A DNA stretch of 64,000 bases from Orbilia blumenaviensis (Eukaryota > Ascomycota > Orbiliomycetes > Orbiliales > Orbiliaceae), in the NCBI GenBank assembly GCA_036872755.1, contig JAVHNS010000009.1, positions 1,116,001 to 1,180,000 on the forward strand, in the 5' to 3' direction. Position 1 is the first letter of the stretch. Each line of letters opens with the position of its first letter. A program made the position numbers and the translations under genes. Shown here piece by piece: positions 10,876-22,715 of the stretch. The notes beneath the pieces were generated by a model. The model was not told the DNA's origin, made no database searches, and was given only the letters and a program-made list of their open reading frames with translations.

Positions 10876-12909
10876 CTACAATTCTTCCTTCTCTCCGACC
10901 ACTTCCTGAGCATCAGTCGCTTCGCTCTGCGCAGAAGCTCTAGTCCTAGGGTTGTGAATCATCTCGAGAATTTCTAACCAAAACTTGTACGTCTCCAGTC
11001 TAGTTTCGTAATCCGATCCTCCTTTAGTCGTAAAAGAACCCGGAGCTTTCCTACTGAATTTAACGGCCATAACCCCCTTTTGTAAGACATCGCCATCAAC
11101 TGGGAAAGGCCAATCGGTAGCTTCCGTATTTTTATATTGGCTTGGAGATTTCCCAACCGCATGGGAGGCGAAGTATTGCTGGAATATAGATGCCGTAGCC
11201 TTAACTAGCGGCTGATACGTCTTGGCCAGATAATCCCTTATTATAGGCCATTTGTCCGGGTCAAGATCCTTTGCCAATTCCTCAAGATCGATTTCCTCGT
11301 AGATAAACGTAAGGAGAAGGTCAGTCCCGTGTACTGCTGCGTCACTTAATGGCCAATGATAGTTTAGCATATAGCATCGGCCTTCGTAAGCCTCGTAAAT
11401 CCCTCGGATGTTTGCCATAAACATGGAATCTTGAACGATGTCGGTGTAGCAGGTGTGACACCCTCCGATACACCGGTTTGATAATGGCCATGGCCGAGGC
11501 TGAAAGTATATCGTTGATTCCCCGATCACTTTCCAAATTTGGTCGGGGAAGGTTAGACTTGCCAGCTTGCTCAAGTCCTCCTTGTTTTTGATTTTTAGAC
11601 CTTTGGTGAACAGAGATGCCTCCTTGGCCACGTGGGAAGCTATGACGGATTCAAGCTTGTCCCAGTAGTGTCCCGCTATCACAAATAAAAAATTAATTTA
11701 GTATTGTCTCTTAAGCTTTTTTTTTTTTTTTTTTTTTTTGGCCCAGGGGGTTGCATATCAAATAGGACAGGACTTACGTTTTCCAAGAGCGTACGCTGGT
11801 ATCTCTGTAATAACTTTCCCATCAAGCGATGGCCCAAACGGGAACAATCCATTCCGATGATCACTGCACGCCATTTCAATACTTGCGTTCATAATCTTCT
11901 CCAAAGGAGCATTTTGCAAAGATTCAAAGTCACCGTCCGGGTATCCGACCAATTTCGCAAACCTCAAGTATTCATTCTTCAACTTCCCCTCTCGGTCCCA
12001 TCTCCATTCATACGCCGGACTCTGCACGATAGCCTTCTTAAATAACGGATCTCGGATGGTTCCATCCGCGTTCCTCGCGACGAGATGGTGTAAAATGGAA
12101 CCACCGCCTGCCGATTCACCCCATACGCTGACGTTAGTCGGGTCTCCATTAAGTTGCTGGATATACTTTTGCACGAACTCCAAAAGAAGTCTTTGATCCG
12201 TAAGCCCTGCGTTTGGAGTACCGTATTTTTCCATGTAAGAACCAGCTAACCATCCAAGGGCGCCCAGTCGATAATTCCCAGCGATGAATATCATGCCATT
12301 ACCATGAAGCGCTGCGCTACGGATAGCCCCGACACCCCTATACAGCATACCCTGCGCTTTACCAGTATGCTTCGACCCGAGAATATACGCGCCACCGTAG
12401 AACCATACGACCACCGGCAAAGGTGTTTTGTAAGACGTCAGGTTCGCGGGGACGTATATATCCAGGAATAAACAGTCTTCACTCTGGGCTACCGGGTCAC
12501 TTATAAGTTCTAGACTAAAACCTAGGCTAGAACCGGCTTTGCATTCGGGAGACTTTAGGAGTTCTGCGGGGATTGGTGGGCAGTCTGCTGGGATATCTTT
12601 ACTGGCATCGAAGTCTTTATCTGGGAATTCTGCGGCTTTGAAACGGAATGTACCGGTCGGGGGGCGGCCGAAACGGACGTTGCGATATATCATAACCTGT
12701 AACGGCCTTTTTGTTAGAATTGTCTGTCTTTGAAGGTAATACGGAACGCTCAATTGGGGGAGGGGGTTACTTACATCTTTGACATTGTCGACTGCCTCTG
12801 AATGGTAGTCCTTCCATTCTAAGTTGAGGGTTGGCAGATCGCAGAAAGCGGTACCGAAGAAAGCAAGTGAGGCCAAAAAAGACACCTCGAGATATTTGAC
12901 GAGACGCAT
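10876..12909 (-). CDS. Secreted type-B carboxylesterase (alpha/beta hydrolase)
   Basis: Three exons (12909-12775, 12696-11778, 11675-10876; phases 0 and 1) give 617 residues. The start at 12909 gives a clean signal peptide (MRLVKYLEVSFLASLAFFG); an upstream Met at 12999 in the same frame would bury it. Domain order follows type-B carboxylesterases: YRNVRFGRPPTG, the oxyanion-hole region VVVWFYGGAYILG, the nucleophile elbow WGESAGGGS with Ser240, and a C-terminal AVHGTDLLLTF in which His467 is the likely catalytic His. An EDCLFLDIYVP block supports the family. It should hydrolyse carboxylic esters outside the cell; the substrate cannot be told. Intron 2 contains a run of 23 T (plus strand) at 11717-11739. 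A TATAAATA box lies about 130 bp upstream. Confidence 0.88.
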
Positions 12910-13037
12910 TGCGGCGAATGGGAGGAAATCCTCCAAGCTTCGAGCGAAGACAGATATATGCCAAACCAAGAGCACAAAAACGCTCCTCGACTTGTACACC
13001 TACGTCTCCAAGCTCCTTTAGAGAGCTAGAAGAAGAG

Positions 13038-13045
13038 TATAAATA
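13038..13045 (-). promoter_or_regulatory. TATA-like box of the carboxylesterase gene
   Basis: TATTTATA on the minus strand, about 130 bp upstream of the chosen start codon. Position and sequence fit a core promoter; no further support. Confidence 0.35.
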
Positions 13046-15806
13046 GTTCCAGCGCTGAACTTAGCATGGAAACAAGTCAACCCCTCACCTAGAAAAAGGA
13101 AACAGAGCTGAACTTGCATGTCACTGGATTAGGGAAATGTTTGCAATGTCCGAATGCTCTGTCGCGTACAAAGTCAACACTATTGGTTCGAAAGAAAAGC
13201 CCAGTTATGCATGGCGCCGCCAGACTCTGCCCGTATGGGGTCGGTCGATCATATTCTCTCATGAATTTCAGAGCGGAATCGGGTCGTCCCGGTTTCTGAA
13301 TGAAAAAGGCCGGGGGGTTGGCTACTCATAGCTTGAGGTCACTATACCCGTTTTAGTTATTTGTGGTGTCATAATGTCTGCTGGGGACAACACATTTCTT
13401 TCTTGGAGCTTCAATCCTTCGTCCGACTGCGATTAGTACCCCACTTGCTAAGTGCCAGCGAGCATTAGCGTATTCCGAAGTGCGAGCCTATTTCAATAGT
13501 GTCTTAGCGTCTGGAGGCCTCCAATCCTGTAATAGAGCTCAGAACGGACGAGGGGTATACCAGCGTGGACATATTCGTCTAATGTCAATCTCTACTAAGG
13601 GAGGTACACCTTATATTTCCGAGCCACCTATATAGAGTGGCAAAATTCAAATCCCTTATGGAAAAGTTGCCATACCATAGCCTCTGGGACCCGACATAGG
13701 CAATAATGCTACGGCTATAAAGTATGAGCTATATTTGATATTCCTGAGATTAGCTGTTTGATGCTCGCAAAGCAGCATTTTCTTTGGAGCTATAATATGT
13801 CATTAATATAGACACCTTCCGCCACCGAGTACTCACCATTCTTCAGTTGTAAGATTCCAGCTAGGCCCCTCCAGTATGATAGCTAGAAAAAACGGACCAC
13901 ATATAATGACGCTGAGGATAGCGATAAATTGTCCATGCTGTCAAGGTATTCATCGATAGATTTGTAGAATGCTCGTCTGTCCCGGCTTCATAGCCAATAG
14001 TCCATTTCTAGATATGCAAGATGTCACAATTAAATCATCGTTGGACCGCAACACAAAGTTCTTGTTGGATGTCGGAGGCATTCCGTTTCTGGTATCTTGG
14101 CATTCCCGTTTAGTCTTATTTCCCCATTTGGACAGCTTTTGGGGAATTAAGTTGAGGTTGCACAGTCTCTCAAGACATGAGGACGCCTACTTTGATCGGA
14201 GTGTAACGTAGTTATCGCAGCTACGTATCCGGAGTGAGTAGAACCACTATATATGTAGCAGCCACCATAAGAGAGCGTACACAATCTTTGGACTTTTCGC
14301 AGCTATCAGGCGTGAGCTCCTTCCTTCGCTCAGATATCAGAGTTCCTGCTGCGATGTATTGTGTTGATCTCCTGCATGCTGCAGCATTTGAGTATGAACG
14401 TTTGAAAGATCCCATATCAATCAGTTATTTTAGTAAAAGAAGTCCTATCATAATTAACCAATTTCGCAAGAATACTCCGATAGAGCCCCGCTATTTATCC
14501 CAATCCTGCTTGGAATACGTCAGTTCGCCGTCACGGTAGGTGCTGATAACGGGCGGGAACTAGTCCCAAGTCTCGCCAACACAAGACCTAACCTAACTCT
14601 GTTTGCCGAGAAAAAAAGGGTCAATCACATATCTGATTGGACCGCATACAGGTATAGCTGAACCTCAGCTGCAGAGGAAATACAGAGAATACCCCTCTTA
14701 AAGAAAAAAAGGCTCTTAACATCCCGAGATCACCGCTGGGCCCAAGCACTCCGTTAACACTGCGCGTGCATGCTCTATACTACATTAGGATGCGAATGCG
14801 AACGGCGTGCACTCAAGCTTAGGCTTTTTTTTAATGTTGATTGGACCGTGGTAGCCCGTCCTGCAGTTCTTCTTAACATACTCGAAAATCATTGCTGATT
14901 CTGCTGCTTTGATCGGCTTAGTGAGTTCCTAAACTACAGGCCGTCTTGCAGACGGCTGCTGCTTAAAGAGTGAGTTGATTACCGTTACGGGAATCAATTC
15001 CTATTGATAACGATTTTAAAAGCCATCGCCTCGCATCTCGCGGGGCTGGAGTATACCGATTACTAGTTATAGTCTAGATCGTGGTGATATGGTGATAGCA
15101 TTGATCGTCGCCGATAATGGGAAATGGTGGGGTTGTGCGGATAGTTATGGTGTATCAGGGACGGGAACAACTATCTATTTTTCGAGATAGTAGCTGTATT
15201 CAGGATAGTAACTAACCATCATCGCCATATCGCGCATATATATACATATGCATATTTAATGGTAATTATCATCAAGGGTACCGAGACACCCACGACAGGG
15301 ATGTGAGTTAGCTGCAGGTAAACTAGGTAAGTATGTACGTACGCCCACCCAGAACAAAAAAATCTCTCAACAACGGCACATCCAATATGGTTGACATTCA
15401 TAGCGTAGATTTCGCCCGTGTAATTCTTTTCTACTTTCTGATATCAAAAAAAAAAATGATAAAGGATGAGATTTCTTTTTTTTTTTCCCGCATTCCGACT
15501 GCGGTTCACTATGAAAGATTACGTCTTTGGAGGTGCGGGGTAGAAGGAAACTACTTGGAATAGACTTTGCGAATTTGCACCATTTACCAAAAGCTGATGG
15601 CATCGGGTGGCGGGGTATAAAATCTGTGATTCGAATTTCACGGACAAAGTACGTTGAGCTAACCGTTTCTTTTTTTCTATAAATACCGAGCTGTTGCTCC
15701 CTTTGAACCCGTCTCGATAGATAGATAGACACACACGAGCTAGTCTTTAGAGTCCCTAACAGTATTTCTTTGGCAAAGACTTCTGATAAAAGGAAATAAA
15801 CTCCAC

Positions 15807-15814
15807 TATATAAA
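15807..15814 (+). promoter_or_regulatory. TATA box of the pyranose oxidase gene
   Basis: TATATAAA lies 31 bp before the start codon and a second box, TATAAATA, lies at 15679-15686. Because the first is so close to the ATG, the upstream one fits a usual leader length better. Confidence 0.35.
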
Positions 15815-15844
15815 GAAACCCCCAACCCTTTTCCAACCGCAAAC

Positions 15845-18264
15845 ATGACCGCAGCTTCTATCCAAGGCCAAGATTTTCACGCAATAGACCCTCCCGGATT
15901 CTTCCTAAAAGATAAGATTGCGGAGGGCACTAAACTTATAGACGAGAATATCGATGTTCTGATCGTAGGCTCGGGACCAATCGGTGCAACTTATGCAAGA
16001 AAGCTTGTTGAAAGCGGCCGTAAGGTCTGGATGTTGGAAGTTGGGGCACAGTAAGCTCTTTTGAATTTCCTGTCTATGGATCTAGCAATGCGATGCTATT
16101 TCAGAGGGGGGTTTAAAAGTATTTTTAAAATTCGCTAATTTATTGGTATTTTGGTTTACTTCAGGGAACACCGTACTCCGGGAGAGCATAAGAAGAACGC
16201 GATTGTTTTTCAAAAGGACGTTAATAGTTTCGTAAAGTAAGTTATTGACTACGGCTAGAAATATCCAAACAAATAGATCCAAAGAACTGATATGACTTCC
16301 ACATATCAACAGTGTTATTAAAGGCGACCTCAATCTTCTCTCCGTGCCAACCTCCAAGGTCACCAGTAACACCCTAAACCCGGTTTCATACTCAAAGTAT
16401 TAAATATAACCCAATTCCAAAGCCACCTTACCGAACACACCCCCTTTTCTAACAAAGAATTATCCAGCGCCGCATACATCCAAAACGGACAAAACCCAAA
16501 CCAAGCCCCACACGTCAACCTCGACAATGCCGCAGCGACCCGTACCGTAGGAGGCATGGCCGCACACTGGACCTGCGCAACACCACGTCCTCATCCAAAA
16601 CTCGAGCTTCCGGATACATACGATTCAAAAAGATGGGATCAGTTATTCTCAGCCGCAGAGAGGTTAATCGGAACTAGTAGTGATGAATTTGAAGATTCGA
16701 TACGTCAACAACTCGTCAAACGTACTTTACAAGAAGCATATGCTGACGACGACCGTGAATTTAAGGCTCTGCCGCTGGCGTGTAAGAGATCGGAGCAGAA
16801 TAAGAGTTTTGTCAAGTGGTCTTCCACGGCTACGGTTTTAGGACAGGAGTTGATTGATATACTTAAGCAGGAGCCGTCGCGGGCTAAGAAGTTTGAGTTG
16901 TTGGATGAACATCTTTGTGAAAAGATCTTGCCGGTTAACGATGATCCGAAGCAGGTGTGGGGGGTTAAAGCGCAAGATTTACGAACGGGGACTGATAAGC
17001 TTATAAAAGCGAAGCAAGTTGTGATTTGTGCTGGGGCGGTGCTTACGCCGCAGATTCTTTTCAATTCGGGGTTGGATGAATCTCTTCCTGCTTTGGTAAG
17101 AGTTTATCAGATCATGTCGGTGCTGATTTACCGTTATAACCTGTAAAACTAACAAAAACTATAGGGCAAATGGCTCACCGAACAAACTATGACGTTCTGT
17201 CAGATCGTCTTGAAGAAAAGCTTGATCGAGAAAGTCGACAAGGATCCGTACCATTTGGGGTGGAAGAAGATTGTCGAAGCTCATAGGAAGCAGTTTAAGG
17301 CAGATCCCCTCCCATTCCCGTTTGACGATCCAGACCCGCAGGTATGTATTGCTCTTTATCACCCACCTGCTCAAAGAACCCTTCTAGTATAACAGGAAGG
17401 GCCACCTTATGTATGTTTATAGGACAAGGAATCAGCAGCTGACTCGTAAAAAGATCACAACCCCAGTGTCGGATAAGTACCCATGGCATACACAGGTAAA
17501 CCAAACCAAAACATATTTTATCAGCTCGTAAACATGCTAACGGAGCCAAAGATCCATCGTGATGCCTTCTCATACGGCTTAGTTCCGCCAGCCTTCGATC
17601 AAAGAGTCATCGTCGACCTACGCTGGTTCGGCCTTGTTAAGCCCGTCGAGAGCAACTGTGTCACATTCGAGCACAAGATAAAGGATATGTACGGCATGCC
17701 ACAGGTATATAAGGCTTACCATTACTAGCTTTAAGAAGGTCACAGCGACTAATTAATTCCTTTTTTCCGTAGCCGACTTTCAACTACGAGCTTTCAGATG
17801 AAGATGCGGAGCAGGCAAATGAGATGATGAATGAGTAAGACTCCTCCACGGATATGGGCTTTGAAGATTTTTCTCTGAGTTCTCATTAATCAATTTATAG
17901 TATGACAACCGTCGCTTCTAAACTCGGAGGCTACCTCCCAGGCGCCGAGCCAGTATTCTTACCTCCCGGAGCTGCTCTCCACATCTGCGTAAGTCCCCCC
18001 GTTTTCGAAAGCAGTGGTACCACCAAATTTTCCCAAAACTAATAAACTTTTCCGTAATTTTTTAAAAATATATAGGGCACTACAAGAGTCGGTACGAGCA
18101 AAACCGATTCAGTGGTAGATGAAAATTGTAAGGTTTGGGATTTCAACAATCTATACCTTGGAGGGTGTAATGTTATTCCGACCCGGATAGCTTGTAATCC
18201 GACGTTGACGGCTATTTGTTACGCTCTTGTGGGTGCAGAGGCTATTGATAAAGCGCTGGGTTAG
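15845..18264 (+). CDS. Pyranose 2-oxidase, GMC flavoenzyme
   Basis: Ten exons (15845-16050, 16165-16236, 16313-16396, 16468-17095, 17165-17341, 17439-17495, 17552-17704, 17773-17834, 17901-17988, 18076-18264) give 571 residues with every phase consistent. FAD-binding VGSGPIGA is at 41-48; the flavin-linking region reads [12 protein letters not shown] with His154; [19 protein letters not shown] and VDLRWFG follow. The catalytic pair fits His507 (ALHICGTTR) and Asn550 (ACNPTLTA). Pyranose oxidase oxidises glucose and other aldopyranoses at C2, making H2O2, classically in lignocellulose-degrading fungi. No signal peptide is visible. Intron 3 uses a GTATTA donor and exon 6 is only 57 nt; the exon 6 acceptor (17438 or 17435) is the least certain junction. 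Related C-glycoside oxidases are possible. Confidence 0.88.
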
Positions 18265-20312
18265 AAAGGAGTTCGTATGTCCATTCTTTGTGATTGGGAT
18301 TGGGGTAGGGCATTCCACAAAGGGTGTACAGCTGTTGTGAGACTTAACAATATTTCTTCCGACTGAGTTTTGCACTAAGGAGGTGCTGGCTGGCTCTAGA
18401 ATAAAACAGTTTAGTAAAGATTTGTCTAAATCCTCATAAAGCAAATCCTTTCTTCTAGAACTATTCTACATTGTTCAGTTAACTAAGTAACTGGTGAACG
18501 AAGCTCATCTCACGTTCATCACAACACGCCATGTCAGCAACCATAACGAAAATACGTATAGCGACAGAATTACATCACAACCATGACGTAGATCTAGATT
18601 AAGGACGTACGTCCCGTCACAAAGATTGATTAACGACTAATATATATATCGCTTTCAAAAAAAGGACACTAAATAACAAGTATAAATACTCCCAGAACGC
18701 TGCTTCCTTTCTCCAAGACCTTCCTGTCCAGTAAAGCTACCATCATCTCTTCCAACTACCAGGCCAGATAGTTATCCAATTCCACTTTGCAAGTATCACT
18801 TCCACTTTGCATATGTCCGTACCACTTGATAAAAAGCTACAAGAAGCCTCATACACTTCTTCGTACAATCGTGTGGACTAGTTCCCAGCTTGGTACTTTT
18901 GCTGCTCTAAGGCATCGTTGCGGCCCTCGTATATACGCGGGGTTATCTCAAGAGACGGTTAGTTCACGCCATCATCCACTAACTAATAGAAAGGTTTGGA
19001 AGTAACAAAACTACAGTCTTTTCCAGCTCCCATATCTTCGAAGCAGACTACGCCCCTCTGGTTTTTTTTGATGGGGTTGGAATTGGTTTCCACCCTTTTA
19101 AGATCTTTGTTACATATATACAGGTACATTTATCCCTCTCAATGAACATTTACACATCTACATCGATATCCTACTAACATCCATCTCGATCTAATCAGTA
19201 ACATACCATATCCAGAATAAGGACAGCATACAAAGGGCACCTCCTGCCTTAACACCCTCAAGGATGCCCGCCACACGACTGTGGCTTTGGTTCCTTTATG
19301 GAGAGGAGTTGTTTACTGCGGTTCAGGGGAAACCATGAAGAGCAAATATGCAGTCACAAAGCAATTTGTGATATCGCTTCCCTTGAAGATGCCCGCTACA
19401 CGAATGTGGCTTTGGTTTCTATATGGTGAAGGCATGTTGGCTGCGGTTCCGGGGAATTATGAAGAAGACCTAGATCTAGTTTATGCGGTGGATGAAAAAA
19501 AAAGAAAAAGAATTTGTTGGGTGAAATACGGCAGAATTGGGAGGTTGCTCGATTGACTTACTGTGGGGTATTTTGCGAATCCTGCGGGTCGTTTTCGGAC
19601 GGCGGAGTTTTTTTTTTTGAATAGGGTTGTTGAATTCGAGGATAGCGAGATCCGAATCTAGCTGGGGCGTTGTGGTCCCGCTAGTCAAGGTAGCCCAGGC
19701 CGGCTCCATGTGAGTGGGTAGGGGTAGTTTTATGTGGTTAGATGCTATAGAAGAGGCGAACGAGGGGAGGAATACCCTTGGGTGGGTGGGTGGACAGCCG
19801 CTGGCGATACTCCCCCGCTTAGCCGGCGTGTATGTTAGTGTTAAGAATGTTCTTTGCTTGAGAATGTGTTTATTGAGGAATTGGGCGTCGAATCTAGGCG
19901 CTGAAGGTGGAATATATACAGAGCTCTTATCTTCGATAAATCTGTTTCGTTTAGTAAGATTTGAATATGTAAAATAGCAATGCATGGAGATAGAACATGC
20001 TGTGATATTAGGTAGTGAAAACCCCCCATCTTGGTAGAACTGATGATCATCTCCTTTCTCGTGATCAGGGGGCGCTTGATACAATTCTAGAGCAGTATGG
20101 AGAAACAGGATCTTGCTATATAAATAAGTAGTAGGTATGTAGTATCAATATCCTACTCTTAAGACCATCCACCAAGAAAATCAGGCGTCGGGGCATCATA
20201 CAACACGAGAGCTTATCAGCGAAATCTCAAGGCTTCTATGAGTCAGATCCGATTTCAAAGGAAAATCTACTTTATATCCCACATACCCACCCTGTACTTT
20301 CAACCAATCACA
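18265..20312. other. Intergenic region carrying a diverged direct duplication
   Basis: About 2 kb after the pyranose oxidase. Apart from the duplicated segment at 19261-19465 I see only unsupported frames, including a 202-codon minus-strand frame at 19476-20084 of low-complexity, promoter-like composition. Confidence 0.4.
19261..19467 (+). repeat. Two diverged direct copies of a coding-like segment
   Basis: About 80 bp starting at 19264 recurs at 19389, a spacing of 125 bp. Copy 1 reads MPATRLWLWFLYGEELFTAV before a TGA; copy 2 reads MPATRMWLWFLYGEGMLAAV and stays open for 35 further residues. At least five differences are synonymous third-position changes (GCC/GCT, TTC/TTT, CTT/CTA, GGA/GGT, GAG/GAA), the pattern expected if both copies evolved as coding sequence. 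I do not recognise the peptide. It may be a relic or an unannotated exon of a small gene. Confidence 0.5.
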
Positions 20313-20384
20313 TCTCAGATCGTCCAGTGGTTAAGATACCTGCCTGTCACGCAGGTGACCGGGGTTCGATTCCCCGTCTGAGAG
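20313..20384 (+). tRNA. tRNA-Asp (GTC)
   Basis: A complete cloverleaf: acceptor stem TCTCAGA/TCTGAGA, D-arm with AGTGGTTAAGAT, anticodon stem CCTGC/GCAGG around CTGTCAC (anticodon GTC at 20346-20348), T-arm CCGGGGTTCGATTCCCCG, and discriminator G. The B box GGTTCGATTCC is perfect. There is no intron. A T7 run at 20397-20403 fits a Pol III terminator. Confidence 0.97.
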
Positions 20385-20396
20385 ATTCAAATCATC

Positions 20397-20403
20397 TTTT
20401 TTT
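20397..20403 (+). terminator. Pol III terminator of tRNA-Asp
   Basis: Seven consecutive T residues start 13 bp after the tRNA 3' end, the usual Pol III stop signal. Confidence 0.6.
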
Positions 20404-22715
20404 GTCCTTTCCGGTAGCATTTTTTTTTTTAAGAATGCCTTCTTTTTTTTTTGCTCTCTTTTTGGTGTGTGTCTTGGTTGGGAGTGGTGTTGAAGCTAAT
20501 TCGAATAGAGGAGAAGGCGGTTACTGGGGTTGGTAGTCGGAGCTCCGTAGTTGTGTTGACAAGATAGAAATACAACGGGATTCTCGTGGTCTTTGGCAAT
20601 GGGATTCTCGTTGGTTATTTGGGATCGTTTTGGCTGGATAAGTTAACTAGGTATTCGGCGAGAATGTTATTTGCTTCCTAGGTATCAGGAATAGAAGCCC
20701 CTAACTAGAATGTATATATACCGAGAACCTTAAAGGCGGTCGATGGAGCGAATTTAAGGCTCAGAGTTCAATACATGCGTAAGTGTTGCGTTGATATGTT
20801 TGTCATCCCCAAAACTACCATATCAGGCCGTTTGCCACTTCCATTCTTCCCTATTCTGGCTTCGTTCCCCGCGAAACAACAGGGATCGATCAGGACCTGA
20901 TAAAACTTTAAATAAACCTTGTGTCCAGCCCTATTTTGTCCTGTTGCCATATTCGGCCTTCTGCTAGCGTTTGCAACATGGGTGTGTCTAAACTCGTGGT
21001 TTAGCTTAGGGCTGTTGAGATCATTAGGTGGATTATGTGAAGTTCATTGTTTGCTACGGGTGCGTATGGGTGCTTGTATTCGGGGGGATTATGGATGGAT
21101 TATAGTTGTTACAAGTTATTGGTGTTGCTTGCATAGGGGCCATTTCAAACTGCTTCACAATTATGAACGTTGATGAGAAGCCGAAGGCTTCATTGGAGAC
21201 TCCCGTATCTTAGCCTGGATTCTTCTTACTGTACCCTTCCATATCATAACTTTCGAAAGACTCACAAATGCCCCCTTCTTTACGATATTCCAGGACGATC
21301 GACGCCGTAACGCTGGTCTTTAGTTAGCAGATATGGTATAGAATAGCATACAGCTCCGTGGGTTGTCTAGTAATGAGAAGAGGTATTAAAGTCACTCTCC
21401 CAGGTCTATACTCAAGCCATATTGGAGAAAGGAGCCGGTCATCATCGCAATGATAGTGTGTAAGGGAATTGGAAGTGATCGACACCGATATATACCACAT
21501 ACAGCCCGAACTGGGTTACACTAAAACCTGAAGATCAGTGAAACTCTTATAATTTGGCTATATACATAATATAAATCACGTGCACTGTGGTATATACTCA
21601 TGGGGGTTATGAACCAATTTGGGAAGATTTCCTGATTTGGGGCGGTGAGGGGGGGTTGTGTAGCTGCTTATTCGTGGGTGTGGCTGATAGGCCAGTACAG
21701 GGTTTTTTATGATGTTAGTGTTTTCGGGGATATAGATGTGGGGGGTTAGTTGGAAAAATGTATAGGTATCCCGCAGGATACTTGGTTGGGGGGTGCTAGG
21801 AACAAAGGGTCAAGAAGCAAAAGGATCTTTTGCCACCTGTCTGTACGATAGATACCGCAACGCAGCCTGATCCGTTGTATTTTTGCAGGTCTCATCGGGG
21901 GTTCTCCGCGCCGAAATATAAGAGTGTGGATCATCAGCCTTGTTCATCCCACAAGTTGCACAAGCAAGGGGGGTTGCCTTGGAATCACGGAGAACCGGTC
22001 AAAGGATCGTGCTGTCGAAAAGACCCACAGACTCGCCAAAAACAACCAACCAGGGCAAACTAGACTTTTTCCTTGGCCCTAAGTCTCTCAGGTATCCTGT
22101 GGCAGTTAGTCAACCCAACCACAATTCTCGCTACATTTGATAAAACCGCTAAGGATGCATCTCTCAACCTGCTGCATGAAAGAAAAGAAAAAAAAAACTG
22201 GAGCTGGGACGCAGAGAGAAGTATCTGACCTCGTGCACGCCATTTATTCCTCTCAAAAGTTCACACTTCCAAAATAGGAAATGTAGACTTTGGATTCACG
22301 GCAAGGTATGATTGGACGGGCGAGCTAGGAGTTCTTCAGTTGGTCCACGCATATGCCGTGCATTAGGTACAGCCTAGCGTCGCGTCATCTGGCCAAGGCC
22401 CATCTCAAAAATTGGCTGTCGGGCGAGGCTAATAAGCTAATTGATGTAACACGGAAGTGAGCGCGCGCGGAAGAGATCGTATCGAAGAAGATGGCTTGCC
22501 GAGTCGGTTCAACTATATAAATACAACAGTCTAGTCCCCTCGATTGACATTTTCTTCTGCATCAGTATCACCGACAATCACTTCAATATCTCTATAATAT
22601 CTTAGCTTTCCCTGCCTCTAAACCTATTCTGAGCAGTTCCTTGTACCCCGCTCTAGCTTTAGCAAACGCTGGTCTCCCGCCAAGCCTAGCCAGTGACTTC
22701 GCACATCCCTAAAAC
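20404..22715. other. Gene-poor region and promoter of Clr5 gene
   Basis: About 2.3 kb without a supported gene; short frames on both strands lack domains. The rightmost 200 bp are the Clr5 gene promoter and leader, with a TATATAAATA box. Confidence 0.45.
22514..22523 (+). promoter_or_regulatory. TATA box of the first Clr5 gene
   Basis: TATATAAATA about 190 bp before the start codon, followed by a pyrimidine-rich leader. Confidence 0.4.

Larger units (their letters stand above)
12910..15844. other. Divergent intergenic region, no gene seen
   Basis: 2.9 kb between the carboxylesterase (-) and pyranose oxidase (+). Only short unsupported frames occur. Two TATA boxes precede the oxidase start (15679-15686 and 15807-15814). 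The last 200 bp show a pyrimidine/A-rich promoter texture. Confidence 0.45.

Noticed and set aside
19261..19467. Ribosomal peptide (dikaritin) precursor for the UstYa oxidase
   Set aside because: Only two copies, no signal peptide, no Kex2 sites between copies, copy 1 ends in a stop, and UstYa is about 15 kb away.
19476..20084. 202-codon minus-strand frame
   Set aside because: Composition is low-complexity and promoter-like, with no domain or splice signals; it overlaps the duplicated plus-strand segment.
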